Positions 1 through 8,349 of a stretch of DNA of 32,370 bases are shown in pieces. The DNA comes from a virus. Within the stretch, counting starts at the first letter, position 1; every line of letters starts with the position of its first letter. The stretch lies in IMG/VR virus record IMGVR_UViG_3300004770_000057, positions 1-32,370 of that record; one strand, 5' to 3'. The position numbers and the translations under genes were made by a program. A model generated the notes under the pieces. That model had not been told where the DNA came from. It ran no database searches and saw only the letters and a program-made list of their open reading frames with translations.

Positions 1-108
1 TCAGGGCTGCTAGTCGGCTCAGGGCTGCTAGTCGGCTCAGGGCTGCTAGTCGGCTCAGGGCTGCTAGTCGGCTCAGGGCTTCCAGTCGGCTCAGGGCTGC
101 TAGTCGGC
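1..108 (-). repeat. 18-bp tandem repeat coding PEPTSS units
   Basis: Six full head-to-tail 18-bp units (1-18, 19-36, 37-54, 55-72, 73-90, 91-108) continue past the window edge. Five are identical. The unit at 73-90 differs at two adjacent bases, which changes PEPTSS to PEPTGS. The unit is in frame with the coding region, so changes in copy number only lengthen or shorten a Pro/Glu/Ser/Thr linker. Confidence 0.95.
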
Positions 109-1835
109 TCAGGCGTAGTCTCAGGTGTGGGATTTCCTGAAAATTGATTCTTTTTATTATCAAAATTTGGAGGCGTTTGACTTACTACTGTAGTTGCGCC
201 ATTACTGGTTATGTAGCTATATTCATAATGTGTTTTTCCAGTTTCTGGATCGTATACAATATCATATCCTGTAACATTTCCGTCAGCATCAGTTAAAGCT
301 ACCCTAGTTGAAAAAGTTGGAACATCCAAAGACCCATCTTTGTTATAATTAATTTTAATACCAACATTTGAAACATCAGCCCCTTCTGGAACTCCATTTT
401 TTAATATTGCAGAGTTAATTTTATCTGCTGCTGTTTGGAATCTGCTGTCAGTTTGATCATTAATTCCTATTTGGGAAAATCTTGCATTTGGCCCGCCGGA
501 ACTGCCTCTTCCTCCACCAGCATCTGTAACCACACCATTGTCTGTAGACGCGGTTTGGGTCGAATCAGAACCAGTCATAGTTGTAACTGACGGCTTCAAA
601 GTGGCTAATGTTTTATTAGCATCATCCAAAGCTGTAGTTTCTAATTTGCTGGTTAAAGCACCAGCGTTCTGCGCCGCTGCGATTTCATACCGATCAACAT
701 TTTTGCTTACATCATCCACATAGCCTTGCAGCTTGGTTCCCGTATCGTTAACTTGAGAGGCAAGTTGATTTGCTTTTTCATACATTGAATTGTAAGTTGC
801 AGAATCAGCAGTATAACTTTGCGTCAAAGAATCAATTTGTTGCTTTAAATCTGGTAAATTTTTAGCTTTTTCAGATGCATCTGTTAAAGTGGCAGCTTTC
901 TGCTCAAGCAATTTTTCGTAATCTGCAGGTTGAGCATCATTCCAATGCGTAACTCCAGAAGTATTATTTAAAGAATTCTGATATGCTTGATAAGTGTTAT
1001 TATAATCAGACACTGCATTATTAACATAATCTTCAACTCCCTTAGCCTGAGTGGTTAAAGAAGATATTTGATCATATTTAGATTTAATATTTGTTTGATA
1101 AAAGGAATTTAAATTATCTTTAGCAGTGTTAAATTCAGATTGCAGGTTTTGGTAGGTAGATGAAGTTTGTTTAATGTTATCTACGCCTGATTTAATTGCA
1201 AACGTCAATGAGGTTTGCAACACTGAATTAGTAATTGCAGATCCAAAGTCTTTACCGTTTAGGATTGCATTTGTTGCAGATGCAATAGAGTTTTGGACCA
1301 ATTGTGCTGGAAGTTTGCTGGTATCAGTGAATCCCATTTGCTTGGCCAAAGAGGTAGACACATAGCTGCTGATTCCAGCGTTAGCTGCGGAAGCCAGAAC
1401 ATCAGTAAAGTTCTTACCCTGCAGCGCAGCCACGGCCGCATTGCCTGAAGCGCTGGTCACAACTTGCGTCAGAGTTTGCTTGAGGGCTGGGCTCAAGTTG
1501 GCAGCAAAGTCAGAAGACTGAAATGTTGTTCCTGCCTTGCTACCAATTTCGCTACTTAAATAGGAGGTTGCCATGCTTGTGGCGATTTGCTGAATGTTGC
1601 CTCCATTCAATGCCGATACGGCGGCGCTGGACACCATAGGCGGAACTCCGGCTGCCGTCAGGGCAATCGTTTCAATCGTAGGCAATGGATTTTTGGCAAT
1701 TGCCGTCAATGTGGAACTGATGCCCAAGCCGCTGTCAAGCTTGGCCAGCGCTGCATTGACGTCATGGTTCAGGTCAGCAAGGCCAGCACTAGCTTGACCA
1801 ACAATATCATACTGGGGGTCTTTTGCAAAACACAT
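1..1835 (-). CDS. Large coiled-coil virion protein candidate with PEPTSS repeats (3' end off window)
   Basis: The frame opens with ATG at 1835, which overlaps the upstream stop as TAATG, and stays open for 611 codons to the left edge, so the C-terminus is missing. Residues 1-230 or so are Ala/Ser/Thr-rich and helical in character. Residues 230-440 are polar, Gln/Asn/Lys-rich and probably coiled coil. A Gly/Ser-rich hinge follows, then a mixed region with two NKDGS/DADGN-like turns, and then (PEPTSS)n at the edge. I do not recognise the family. Its place after the nozzle-like and GNAT-like genes is where T7/SU10-type podoviruses often carry internal (ejected) virion proteins, so that is my inference. 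It could also be a fibre or tail needle. The codons are clearly richer in A/T than in the head genes. Confidence 0.75.
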   Translation of the reverse strand, partial: MCFAKDPQYDIVGQASAGLADLNHDVNAALAKLDSGLGISSTLTAIAKNPLPTIETIALTAAGVPPMVSSAAVSALNGGNIQQIATSMATSYLSSEIGSKAGTTFQSSDFAANLSPALKQTLTQVVTSASGNAAVAALQGKNFTDVLASAANAGISSYVSTSLAKQMGFTDTSKLPAQLVQNSIASATNAILNGKDFGSAITNSVLQTSLTFAIKSGVDNIKQTSSTYQNLQSEFNTAKDNLNSFYQTNIKSKYDQISSLTTQAKGVEDYVNNAVSDYNNTYQAYQNSLNNTSGVTHWNDAQPADYEKLLEQKAATLTDASEKAKNLPDLKQQIDSLTQSYTADSATYNSMYEKANQLASQVNDTGTKLQGYVDDVSKNVDRYEIAAAQNAGALTSKLETTALDDANKTLATLKPSVTTMTGSDSTQTASTDNGVVTDAGGGRGSSGGPNARFSQIGINDQTDSRFQTAADKINSAILKNGVPEGADVSNVGIKINYNKDGSLDVPTFSTRVALTDADGNVTGYDIVYDPETGKTHYEYSYITSNGATTVVSQTPPNFDNKKNQFSGNPTPETTPEPTSSPEPTGSPEPTSSPEPTSSPEPTSSPEPTSSP

Positions 1836-2215
1836 TACAGCAGCACCTCTATTACTGAACCGGAAGAGGATGGAAACACTTTATGTTTCCATCCTGCTCG
1901 ATCTACTAGGCGAATTAATGCGGGGCGTTTTGTTGTAAAAAATAATTTAGTAAAGCCAGATTTTTGCATGGCTTGTCCAAACTCTTTCATGCTATCTATT
2001 AATTTTTCAACAGAATCTACGGTATGCATCCCAACCATAGCTGTATGGTCTTGATTGTTAATAATTATAAACAAACTATTATTAGCCCTAAGAAGTCGGC
2101 AATTAGGGTTTTGCAACATAATGTTAAGTTTTGCATACATGTATTTCCAATTTACATTGGGGTTTGTGCGCTCAACATCAGTTTTTAATATATATTGAGG
2201 AGTCATACGTTGCAT
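1835..2215 (-). CDS. GNAT-fold-like small phage protein
   Basis: The protein has 126 residues. I start it at the ATG at 2215: AAGGGG lies about 5 nt upstream, and the previous stop is 2 nt away, whereas the longer frame to 2263 would run into the preceding gene. The middle and C-terminal half (beta strand with FIIINNQ, a long helix with EKLIDSMKEFGQAMQKSGF, then a LVDRAGWK-like end) looks like the second half of a GNAT acetyltransferase fold. T7-type podoviruses carry a comparable small protein (gp13-like) beside the tail nozzle gene, and I infer a related role. I see no convincing acetyl-CoA pyrophosphate loop, so enzymatic activity is doubtful. Its stop overlaps the next start as TAATG. Confidence 0.75.
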   Translation of the reverse strand: MQRMTPQYILKTDVERTNPNVNWKYMYAKLNIMLQNPNCRLLRANNSLFIIINNQDHTAMVGMHTVDSVEKLIDSMKEFGQAMQKSGFTKLFFTTKRPALIRLVDRAGWKHKVFPSSSGSVIEVLL

Positions 2216-2217
2216 AT

Positions 2218-2442
2218 TTACCCCTTGAATGCATTGTTGAAAGCAAAAGCCCAATCCTGCCACTCGCTAAAGTAACGGCTGTCAGGAATTCCGGGAAAAC
2301 GCCCAATGCCAGACATTGCATCAACCCAGCTTTGCCATTGTGCCTCTGGAACGGTTCCTAGCTGGTTGGCCGCATAGGTTTCGGACATAAAGGCGCACCA
2401 TTGGTCCCAAGTCATGCCACGTGGATCGAAGATGGCCGTCAT
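2218..2442 (-). CDS. Small Trp-rich hypothetical protein
   Basis: The protein has 74 residues and five tryptophans (WDQW, W in [11 protein letters not shown] in EWQDW). Its ATG overlaps the stop of the nozzle-like gene as ATGA, and it ends 2 nt before the next start, so it is translationally coupled on both sides. I do not recognise the family. The lack of a signal peptide or TM segment and the position between two tail genes suggest a small tail or assembly protein, which is inference only. Confidence 0.75.
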   Translation of the reverse strand: MTAIFDPRGMTWDQWCAFMSETYAANQLGTVPEAQWQSWVDAMSGIGRFPGIPDSRYFSEWQDWAFAFNNAFKG

Positions 2443-4643
2443 GGATTGCCTGTCGAGCGAGAATCGCCGGTGGTCACCGAGAGCAGGACTTTGCCCAGCT
2501 CATAATTGCCACCGAACGTGTTGGACTCAAAGTGCAGGCGCATTTCGCGCCTCTGTTCCCGCATGTCAACCTTCAAGGTGCTTGGGACAAACGAGTATGG
2601 ATCAGACGGCTGATCCGTATCGTCAGCATAGCCTTTTCCGTTGATGGTCAAGGTCATGGTGCCGCTTTGAATAAAATCAGGCTCCATGCGTTCAAGGCGG
2701 GTCCACACATTTGCTCCGGGCTGAGTGTTGGATCCAACCAATCCTCCTAGCGGTCCAATGGATGAGGTTTCAAAATAGCTTTGGATTGCGTCCACAGTTG
2801 TCAGGTATACCTGATCGGTGCCGGACTCATGTTGCCAAATGGTGTACGTTGTGACCGTCATCACTTCTGAAGAAACACTCAAAGCCGTGCTAATGGTATA
2901 GGTGCCAAGCTGCCCTGAGGACAATGTCCCAACGGCGGTAATATATGTGTTGGCTGGAATATTTTTTCCATTGATAAGTTGGCCAACAGCCAAGGTTCCA
3001 TATTGAACGGCAGTCACCGTCATGGTCGTGCTGCTGATGCTGGCAGTAAAGGAAACGGTAGTCAATGGCGTGTTGTCTGCCCACAAAGGCTTTGGAAACA
3101 CTTCAGAGAACACGCCTGAACTTCTACGAGCACCTAATGCTTGACCAGCGTCATACCATGTTTTTTCACGTACGTTGTAGATGATTGCATCATTGCACTC
3201 AGTGGAGCTACCTCGCGGATAAAACCACCAAATTTCACCCCACCGGGGAACTTTAGTGACCCAAACTTTTTGACGTTGAACAAAGTTGATGTTGTCAAAA
3301 AAATAATTTTGGTTCAGCGTGTTTGGTATTTCTTGCACAGCGCCGTTGTAGAACATGAATCGATCTACTCCGCACCAGTAATAAAGGCCATCGTACTCAA
3401 TAACGCAAGATGAAGACATGATGGACGTTTGGCTGCTGATCAGGTCATAATTCCAATAGAACGTAATTCCGCTTACCACTGATGGTGCATAGGATACGCG
3501 GACCAGTGCATCAAGGGACCAAAATAAGCCGCTGGGCGACGATGAGCCTCCGCGCAACGGTAAACCCTTGACGATCTTGCTAGTAGCCACATTGCTGGCA
3601 TTTGCAATGGGTGAAGTCCAATCTTGGAAGTTGGCCGACCCGGTGTTCTGAATCAGTCCATTGTTTCCGTACACAAACAGGTATGGGTGAATCATTACAC
3701 AACCGCCGCTAACGGCAATGTTGTTGTCAAACGTGACCGTAATGTTTGACCCGGTCGTCATGGTCAGAGAAGAAACGACCGCCGTGGTAGCGCCTCCTCC
3801 CATCGATACAGGAGAGCCAGAGGTACCAACGGTCTGAGAAAGGTTGACGGTATAGGTGCCCACGCCGCCAATGCCCGAACCGTAGGCGGTTATGCTCGTT
3901 CCGACCGTTACCGTAACGCCAGATCCTCCAATGATGCTTTGGCCAATTGCAATGGCTCCAACGGTTACGGCGGTCACGGTCAATGTAGTGCCAGAAATGT
4001 ATCCGGTAAAGCTGGCGCTGGCCACTACATTCACAGACGCAACGGTTGTGCCAGAAGTGATGCCAGTACCACTCATGGTCTGGCCGGGATAGATCAATGA
4101 ATTGGCTCCGTTAATGATCGCCGAAAAACCATTGAGTTGCGCCACAGCGGTAAAGACGCCAACCTTGGACATTGACAATGATCCAGAAGAGCCCGGAAAT
4201 GCCCCATACAGAACAGGGGTGTTGGTGATCGAGTCAATTGCCGACAGGTTTTGTCCGGGATGTGCCACCAATGTGTTGGACCCGCTGCCGCTGGTGTTGT
4301 AGCCAATGTCAAACTGCCACAGGTTGTTGGTGCTGGCGGTAAAGTTACTCAAAGAATAACGATATGGACCAGCGCCTACTCCGTCGTCATTGTCAGTAAC
4401 CCATTGCTCCAATCCATTGGCGTTTCCTGAAACTACATAGTTCAGGCCATCAGATGATGTCATCTGCATGCCACGTGAAATTCCAGTGGCATTCAAAAAT
4501 ACTCCCTTGTAGCCGCCAATTTTTCTTGGCCGGTTGCGTTGAAAGCGCACCCATTTTCCATCCACACAGACGTTGGAGTCAAAAGCTGTACCGTCCCGCT
4601 GGATTCCACCGGGAAAGTTAAGGGCCAGTACTTTGCTGGTCAA
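2439..4643 (-). CDS. Tail nozzle / P22 gp10-like protein with inserted beta modules
   Basis: The protein has 734 residues. The start is TTG, overlapping the previous stop as TTGA, with a G-rich stretch about 8 nt upstream; no in-frame ATG lies near. Residues 1-160 and 310-525 carry short W/Y/F-rich strand repeats ([39 protein letters not shown]), and residues 600-734 resume the same style ([34 protein letters not shown]). That pattern matches the beta-propeller-like packaged-DNA stabilisation / nozzle proteins of P22 gp10 and SU10-type podoviruses. Two Thr/Val/Gly-rich modules interrupt it at about 210-283 and 529-600, and a shorter degenerate one lies at about 172-206. The neighbours (adaptor at 5898, fibre at 4640) fit a tail role. 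The family call rests on pattern and context. Confidence 0.75.
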   Translation of the reverse strand: MTSKVLALNFPGGIQRDGTAFDSNVCVDGKWVRFQRNRPRKIGGYKGVFLNATGISRGMQMTSSDGLNYVVSGNANGLEQWVTDNDDGVGAGPYRYSLSNFTASTNNLWQFDIGYNTSGSGSNTLVAHPGQNLSAIDSITNTPVLYGAFPGSSGSLSMSKVGVFTAVAQLNGFSAIINGANSLIYPGQTMSGTGITSGTTVASVNVVASASFTGYISGTTLTVTAVTVGAIAIGQSIIGGSGVTVTVGTSITAYGSGIGGVGTYTVNLSQTVGTSGSPVSMGGGATTAVVSSLTMTTGSNITVTFDNNIAVSGGCVMIHPYLFVYGNNGLIQNTGSANFQDWTSPIANASNVATSKIVKGLPLRGGSSSPSGLFWSLDALVRVSYAPSVVSGITFYWNYDLISSQTSIMSSSCVIEYDGLYYWCGVDRFMFYNGAVQEIPNTLNQNYFFDNINFVQRQKVWVTKVPRWGEIWWFYPRGSSTECNDAIIYNVREKTWYDAGQALGARRSSGVFSEVFPKPLWADNTPLTTVSFTASISSTTMTVTAVQYGTLAVGQLINGKNIPANTYITAVGTLSSGQLGTYTISTALSVSSEVMTVTTYTIWQHESGTDQVYLTTVDAIQSYFETSSIGPLGGLVGSNTQPGANVWTRLERMEPDFIQSGTMTLTINGKGYADDTDQPSDPYSFVPSTLKVDMREQRREMRLHFESNTFGGNYELGKVLLSVTTGDSRSTGNP
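2844..3059 (-). repeat. Beta-sandwich-like module, copy in nozzle (second)
   Basis: Residues 529-600 of the nozzle-like protein. Landmarks in order are [37 protein letters not shown] and GTYTIS. It interrupts the host protein between PLWADN and IWQHE. Confidence 0.7.
3795..4016 (-). repeat. Beta-sandwich-like module, copy in nozzle (first)
   Basis: Residues 210-283 of the nozzle-like protein. Landmarks are [39 protein letters not shown] and [11 protein letters not shown], in the same order as the copy at 2844..3059. A shorter degenerate copy ([17 protein letters not shown]) precedes it near 4026..4130. Confidence 0.7.
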
Positions 4644-5896
4644 AATGCACCCCCGCCGATGCCTTGTAATACCACCAGCCCAGTTGGGCCTAAAGATCCA
4701 GCAGTTGCACCGTTCACCGCAAGGCCAATCGTGTTGGTTCCACCAGAGTAAAAACCAGTTGTTGTGTTGCCGGTAAAGTTAATGGAAGGATTTGCTGCTG
4801 ATCCTGCCGATGCAGTAAAAATACCGGAACTTGCCGTGTTGCTGGTGGTACTAAACACATTAGTTCCGTCGCAAATGCAAAATGCTGTAGCTCCGTTTGC
4901 CACCGCCACTGTGCTTGCGCTACCTCCAGCGGCAGTTTTAAAAGTCAGCGTATACGCGTTCGTCGACGTATTGTTCTGAAAAGAATAAAGTTGGACCGTT
5001 GATGGAACTGTAACAGTGGTGTTTTGAGTGATGGTCCCAGTGTATTCTTGAATGGTGTTAGCGCCTTCAGCGGACGTCAACGTAATATTGGCGGACGCTC
5101 CAGTCACACTTTTTACCAATTGGGTGTAGGGAAACGCATTTGATCTTCCATATGCATAGGTGTTGTAACCAGCGGTTCCAACTGTGCTAGAACCATTTGC
5201 AACCAGTACCAAAGATTCAGTCAACTGCAACTGCTGCTGACTGTTTCCGTCAATGACGTCTGTGCCTGACGGGTTGATCGTTAAAATTCCGGTTCCATTG
5301 TTTCGAACAATGATGAACCAATTGTTTCCTACCGTCGAAGAAGATGGCAAGGTAAAAGTTCCAACACCACCTGACCATACAAAAAATTTAGCACGATCAT
5401 TAACTTGAACACTGTATGGTGAAGATGTCAGAATATTGATGTTGTATGCCTGATTTAACGTCAATCCTTGCGCTACCAAACCTGATCCAGCCAAAGCCGA
5501 AGCATTGGCAGACGAAGTGCCAGCGCCAAAGACAAAAGAAGACCATGTACCATTGGTTGTGGTGTTATCAGTCAGAAAAATATATTCCGCTATGCCGGAT
5601 GCAATCGTGACGATCGTATTGCCGGAGTTATCGGATACAGTAAATGGATTGAATCCAATATTGCGAATCAGAACAGATTGGCCAGTAGATACCTGAAATG
5701 CTGGAGGAAGCTCAAGCAACCATCCGGTAGTTCCATTTGCTGTTGCCGTAACATCAATGATGCCGCTGACTGGCGTAGAGGTGTTACCGTTAATTGGCCA
5801 TTGCAGCGCGGTATTTGCGGTTAAGTTTAAAGCCTCATAACTTACGGTACTCGGGTAAATTGTTTGGCCGGTAAACGGGTTGGTATAGGTCGTCAT
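4640..5896 (-). CDS. Tail fibre / short-tail appendage protein
   Basis: The protein has 418 residues from the ATG at 5896. I chose this over the longer frame to 5950 because AGGA lies just upstream and the preceding stop is 1 nt away (TAACATG), while the longer start overlaps the adaptor gene. The N-terminus ([18 protein letters not shown], then LQWPINGN) and the stretch [19 protein letters not shown] are of the kind seen at the virion-binding end of podoviral fibres. The C-terminal part carries [18 protein letters not shown] and [10 protein letters not shown], a motif that recurs across phage fibres near the tip. No enzymatic motif is visible. It lies between the adaptor and nozzle-like genes and is probably mounted on the tail, unlike the three fibre genes on the far side of the lysis cassette. 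Confidence 0.8.
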   Translation of the reverse strand: MTTYTNPFTGQTIYPSTVSYEALNLTANTALQWPINGNTSTPVSGIIDVTATANGTTGWLLELPPAFQVSTGQSVLIRNIGFNPFTVSDNSGNTIVTIASGIAEYIFLTDNTTTNGTWSSFVFGAGTSSANASALAGSGLVAQGLTLNQAYNINILTSSPYSVQVNDRAKFFVWSGGVGTFTLPSSSTVGNNWFIIVRNNGTGILTINPSGTDVIDGNSQQQLQLTESLVLVANGSSTVGTAGYNTYAYGRSNAFPYTQLVKSVTGASANITLTSAEGANTIQEYTGTITQNTTVTVPSTVQLYSFQNNTSTNAYTLTFKTAAGGSASTVAVANGATAFCICDGTNVFSTTSNTASSGIFTASAGSAANPSINFTGNTTTGFYSGGTNTIGLAVNGATAGSLGPTGLVVLQGIGGGAF

Positions 5897-5897
5897 G

Positions 5898-6536
5898 TTA
5901 AGAGTCCTGTGCAACAGTAGAGCGGTCACCCATGCGCAATGTATCTTCAACTTTCAGGGCATTCAAAGCCTCGGTAAAGAGTTGGGCCCAAACAGCAATC
6001 CGGCTGTCGTCCTTTAGAAACGATGCGGTTTGCTTCAATGTCCCGAACAGCATGGCATTGGGAGCGTTTTGTGTCAACCAATTGGTTTGGTTGTCGGATG
6101 CCAATGGTTGCAACCGGGTGTAGACCAACACTTCAAATGGGTATGCTTGATCTGGGGTGGGGGCAAAGTACCAATGCTCGTAATCGTAATCGGCGTAATA
6201 TAGAGGGATGCCCGTGTCGGTGGCGCTGGCGGCATACGTGTTCAAATATTCCAGCTTACGCAAGAACACAGGTTGCTTGACGCCATTGACCGCAATGGTC
6301 ATGGAGACCGTCTTGCGCCAGCGTGAAGGTTTGGCCACTACGGCGTTGCCTGCAGTTAAGGTTGAATCCACCACTTGCAACTGGCCCAGAGTCTTGATCT
6401 CTTGCGCAATCTCAAATTCCGCCAGCATGATTGCCGTTGGGATGAAATTCACCACAGCGGTATCGCTGCGCTCCAAGTACTGGAGCACCGTTGTAGTAAG
6501 ACTGTCGTAAGTAAGGACGGCGGCGGGTGTGGTCAT
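5898..6536 (-). CDS. SU10-type head-tail adaptor protein
   Basis: The protein has 212 residues. Its ATG overlaps the upstream stop as ATGA. It opens with LTYDSLTTTVLQYLERSD, followed by FIPTAIMLAEFEIAQEIKTL, a beta region (PSRWRKTVSMTI, PLYYADYDYEHWYFAPTP) and C-terminal helices (MLFGTLKQTASFLKDD, WAQLFTEALNALKVEDTLR). This helix-beta-helix layout is that of the phage adaptor family that joins portal to nozzle in SU10-like podoviruses (functionally like T7 gp11 and P22 gp4). The length is normal for the family. A fibre gene follows 1 nt downstream and then the nozzle-like gene, which supports the call. A second adaptor-like protein lies at 14907..15980. Confidence 0.8.
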   Translation of the reverse strand: MTTPAAVLTYDSLTTTVLQYLERSDTAVVNFIPTAIMLAEFEIAQEIKTLGQLQVVDSTLTAGNAVVAKPSRWRKTVSMTIAVNGVKQPVFLRKLEYLNTYAASATDTGIPLYYADYDYEHWYFAPTPDQAYPFEVLVYTRLQPLASDNQTNWLTQNAPNAMLFGTLKQTASFLKDDSRIAVWAQLFTEALNALKVEDTLRMGDRSTVAQDS

Positions 6537-6754
6537 TTGTCAGCCTTTGCATCGAGCTTGTCAAAGATCTGCTTACAGATTGACTTCAGCTCATCGATGT
6601 CACGGTGGTAGTCGTTCTTGGTGACGTATTCTTTCTGCATGTTGCGTATTTCAACATCCAGTCGGTCAAGGGATCGGGTAATGCTGTTAAGTACCCACCC
6701 ACCAAAGAATGCCACCAGCCCGACAGCAATGTTAAAAAGTTGCTGCATTTCCAT
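6533..6754 (-). CDS. Small membrane protein with coiled coil, holin-like candidate
   Basis: The protein has 73 residues from the ATG at 6754, with GAGGAAAA just upstream. Residues 5-23 (LFNIAVGLVAFFGGWVLN) form one hydrophobic membrane segment. The rest is charged and helical (LDRLDVEIRNMQKEYV, DIDELKSICKQIFDKL), likely a coiled coil on one side of the membrane. It lies directly downstream of the endolysin gene, a position often used by holins or antiholins, but small one-TM proteins with this layout occur widely in phages without proven function. Its stop overlaps the adaptor start. Confidence 0.75.
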   Translation of the reverse strand: MEMQQLFNIAVGLVAFFGGWVLNSITRSLDRLDVEIRNMQKEYVTKNDYHRDIDELKSICKQIFDKLDAKADK

Positions 6755-6793
6755 GATTTTCCTCGGATTTTTGCTGTGGACATTGTACTTGGA

Positions 6794-7390
6794 TCAGCCC
6801 AAAACGCGAAGCACGCTTTGGATTTTGGCAATGCGTTCTTCCAAGCCAATGGTTCCGCCATTGATGCGCTTGGTCATCGTCGTGTAGTCCTGAGAGTCAG
6901 CAAATTGGTTCAAACCATGAGTAGACCAAAACCATCCTGCGGTCATTGCCGCATATTGGGGCGTGGCGACCAGATCAGGTTGCATAACAAAATCCATGCC
7001 GCAAGCCCCGCCTGCATGAAAATAATTAGCATGACCAGTAAGCTGAATGCAGCCCCTGCCGCGAAAACGATAACCGTCGCCAGAGGCTTCATCACGATTG
7101 CCCATACGATCAGCATAAACTTTGTTAGCAATTTTTTGAGGATTTTTAGCATACTGATTGGCAATCTCAATGGTGGGGAAGCGCTTTGACCATAGACGCA
7201 TGAGCGCCTCAGCCTTGTAGTTTAGGTTTTCTTCAAGGGTTCGGAAGTTGTTGCATTCGTGGCTGCACTGCCCAATGAAGCTGGCCTGACGCGCAGGGGT
7301 ATCAATGCCAAACTTGTCAAACGTGGCATTTAGGGCGGTATCCCATCCTTGTGGGATGCCCATGGCTTGGCATTGTTCAGGGCTTAGCAT
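6794..7390 (-). CDS. GH19-family endolysin (lysozyme/chitinase-like)
   Basis: The protein has 198 residues from the ATG at 7390, overlapping the 3' end of Rz by 14 nt. It should cleave the glycan backbone of peptidoglycan in the periplasm. The GH19 signature is clear: SFIGQCSHECNNFRTLEENLNY at about 37-58, with H44-E45 as the likely catalytic acid and E53/E54 nearby, then GDGYRFRGRGCIQLTGHANY at about 104-123 and the RINGG motif at 175-179. The length is typical of single-domain phage GH19 endolysins. There is no signal peptide and no SAR-type N-terminal membrane segment, so release to the periplasm should need a holin, for which two candidates flank it. Confidence 0.93.
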   Translation of the reverse strand: MLSPEQCQAMGIPQGWDTALNATFDKFGIDTPARQASFIGQCSHECNNFRTLEENLNYKAEALMRLWSKRFPTIEIANQYAKNPQKIANKVYADRMGNRDEASGDGYRFRGRGCIQLTGHANYFHAGGACGMDFVMQPDLVATPQYAAMTAGWFWSTHGLNQFADSQDYTTMTKRINGGTIGLEERIAKIQSVLRVLG

Positions 7391-7850
7391 TGAGTTGCTC
7401 CCTCACTTGGTTGTAGGCATCAACGCAGGCTGCGTGCTTTCGGATGGCTGCGTCTCCGTCGGCTGTGATGGAGACAAGATCTTGAGCAGTCGATTTGTCA
7501 AGTTCGGCTCGGACTTGTCCGCTATCTCCGCTGGCAGAGGCGGAACTTGCGGGGGCTTGTACACAACTTTCGGTGGTAACAGGGATTGACAGCCGCAAAG
7601 AGCCAGAGCTAAGAGCAGACTTGAGCTTTTCAATTTTTTTGTCAGCATGTTTTTGCGCCTTTCGTAGTTCAGTTGCTTGATCGTTTAATTTTCCAGTCAG
7701 AATAGATTCGGTTTGACGAGACTTTTCATTTGCCTTTGCCACTTCCATTTCCATTTCCAATTTCGCTTGCTCATATCCCACATGGTGTTCGTACCATCCA
7801 AACAAACCAGCTAAACCAAACGCCGCTAAGATAATCCAAGGGTTAATCAT
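7377..7850 (-). CDS. Rz: Rz-like inner-membrane spanin
   Basis: The protein has 157 residues from the ATG at 7850, with GGAGG about 7 nt upstream. The start overlaps the preceding stop by 8 nt. The much longer frame to 8120 would run through the preceding gene and has no support. Residues 4-18 (PWIILAAFGLAGLFG) are an N-terminal membrane anchor. The next 80 or so residues are charged helix (EMEMEVAKANEKSRQTES, ELRKAQKHADKKIEKLKSAL), then a variable Ser-rich stretch and a C-terminal amphipathic helix. This is the usual i-spanin design, spanning the periplasm to meet the outer-membrane subunit. An Rz1-like lipoprotein is fully nested in another frame, which makes the call secure. Confidence 0.92.
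   Translation of the reverse strand: MINPWIILAAFGLAGLFGWYEHHVGYEQAKLEMEMEVAKANEKSRQTESILTGKLNDQATELRKAQKHADKKIEKLKSALSSGSLRLSIPVTTESCVQAPASSASASGDSGQVRAELDKSTAQDLVSITADGDAAIRKHAACVDAYNQVREQLNAKP
7403..7648 (-). CDS. Rz1: Rz1-like outer-membrane spanin lipoprotein, nested in Rz
   Basis: The protein has 81 residues and is coded entirely inside Rz in the +1 frame relative to it. The signal peptide has a basic start (MLTKK), a hydrophobic core (SLLLALAL) and a lipobox LCGC ending at Cys20, with Gln21-Ser22 next, so lipid attachment and outer-membrane sorting are expected. The mature chain is Pro-rich (LLPPKVVYKPPQVPPLP), typical of o-spanins. Together with Rz it would fuse the inner and outer membranes in the last step of lysis of a Gram-negative host. 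Confidence 0.92.
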   Translation of the reverse strand: MLTKKLKSSSLLLALALCGCQSLLPPKVVYKPPQVPPLPAEIADKSEPNLTNRLLKILSPSQPTETQPSESTQPALMPTTK

Positions 7851-8349
7851 CTTTTGCCTCCGCACGAGCCATAGCCAAGATTTCACGCTCCTCGTCCGAC
7901 TCCAGATGATGAGGAGGGGTTGTGGGTGGTGGGGGTGGCGTCCAAGACTGATCCAAAGGCGGATTGTTGAACACAGGCATACCGCCAAAGGGCGCAGGGG
8001 CCATATTTTGGGGCTGGAATCCATAGGGTGATGGGTAGGGTGCCTGTGGGTAAGATGCCTGTGGATAGCACGGTGGCATGGGAGGTGGTGCCATACGCTG
8101 TGCGGCTTGACTGACGGCACGCTTGCCTACCACCCCACCAATGCCGCCCACAATGAGCAAAACGATGTCATTGAGCATCTTGGTGTAGGCTTGGTCAATG
8201 GGAGCCATGCTCTTGATTGGCTGCACCACAAAGGTGACCGAGTACAACAGCGACGCCACGATCCCGAACAGGATCAGCGTGATAGCAAAGACCGTGACCG
8301 CCCAGACACGGACTTCAATCTCTTCAGCGGTCAGTTTTTGGTTGTCCAA
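7843..8349 (-). CDS. Two-TM membrane protein with Pro-rich tail, holin candidate
   Basis: The protein has 168 residues. The start is TTG at 8349, preceded by GGAG about 8 nt upstream, and lies inside the end of the lipoprotein gene. Two hydrophobic segments are visible at about 17-42 (VTVFAITLILFGIVASLLYSV) and 61-76 (DIVLLIVGGIGGVVG). After RAVSQAAQRM the chain becomes a Pro/Tyr/Gln-rich tail (YPQASYPQAPYPSPYG, then PPPPPTTPPH) ending in an acidic helix. Two TM segments next to the spanins fit a class II holin, but the long Pro-rich tail is atypical. The alternative is an accessory membrane protein. Confidence 0.7.
   Translation of the reverse strand: MDNQKLTAEEIEVRVWAVTVFAITLILFGIVASLLYSVTFVVQPIKSMAPIDQAYTKMLNDIVLLIVGGIGGVVGKRAVSQAAQRMAPPPMPPCYPQASYPQAPYPSPYGFQPQNMAPAPFGGMPVFNNPPLDQSWTPPPPPTTPPHHLESDEEREILAMARAEAKDD

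Noticed and set aside
1-108. CRISPR-like array
   Set aside because: Units are directly adjacent with no spacers and code for protein in frame.
5897-5950. N-terminal extension of the 4640 fibre
   Set aside because: It lies inside the adaptor gene; the ATG at 5896 has a good ribosome site and normal spacing.
6755-6793. Possible promoter (TACAAT on the minus strand at 6782..6787)
   Set aside because: There is no -35-like hexamer at suitable distance, and the gap is only 39 bp within a coupled gene string.
7851-8120. N-terminal extension of Rz
   Set aside because: It overlaps the two-TM gene; the membrane anchor of Rz begins right after the ATG at 7850, which has GGAGG upstream.
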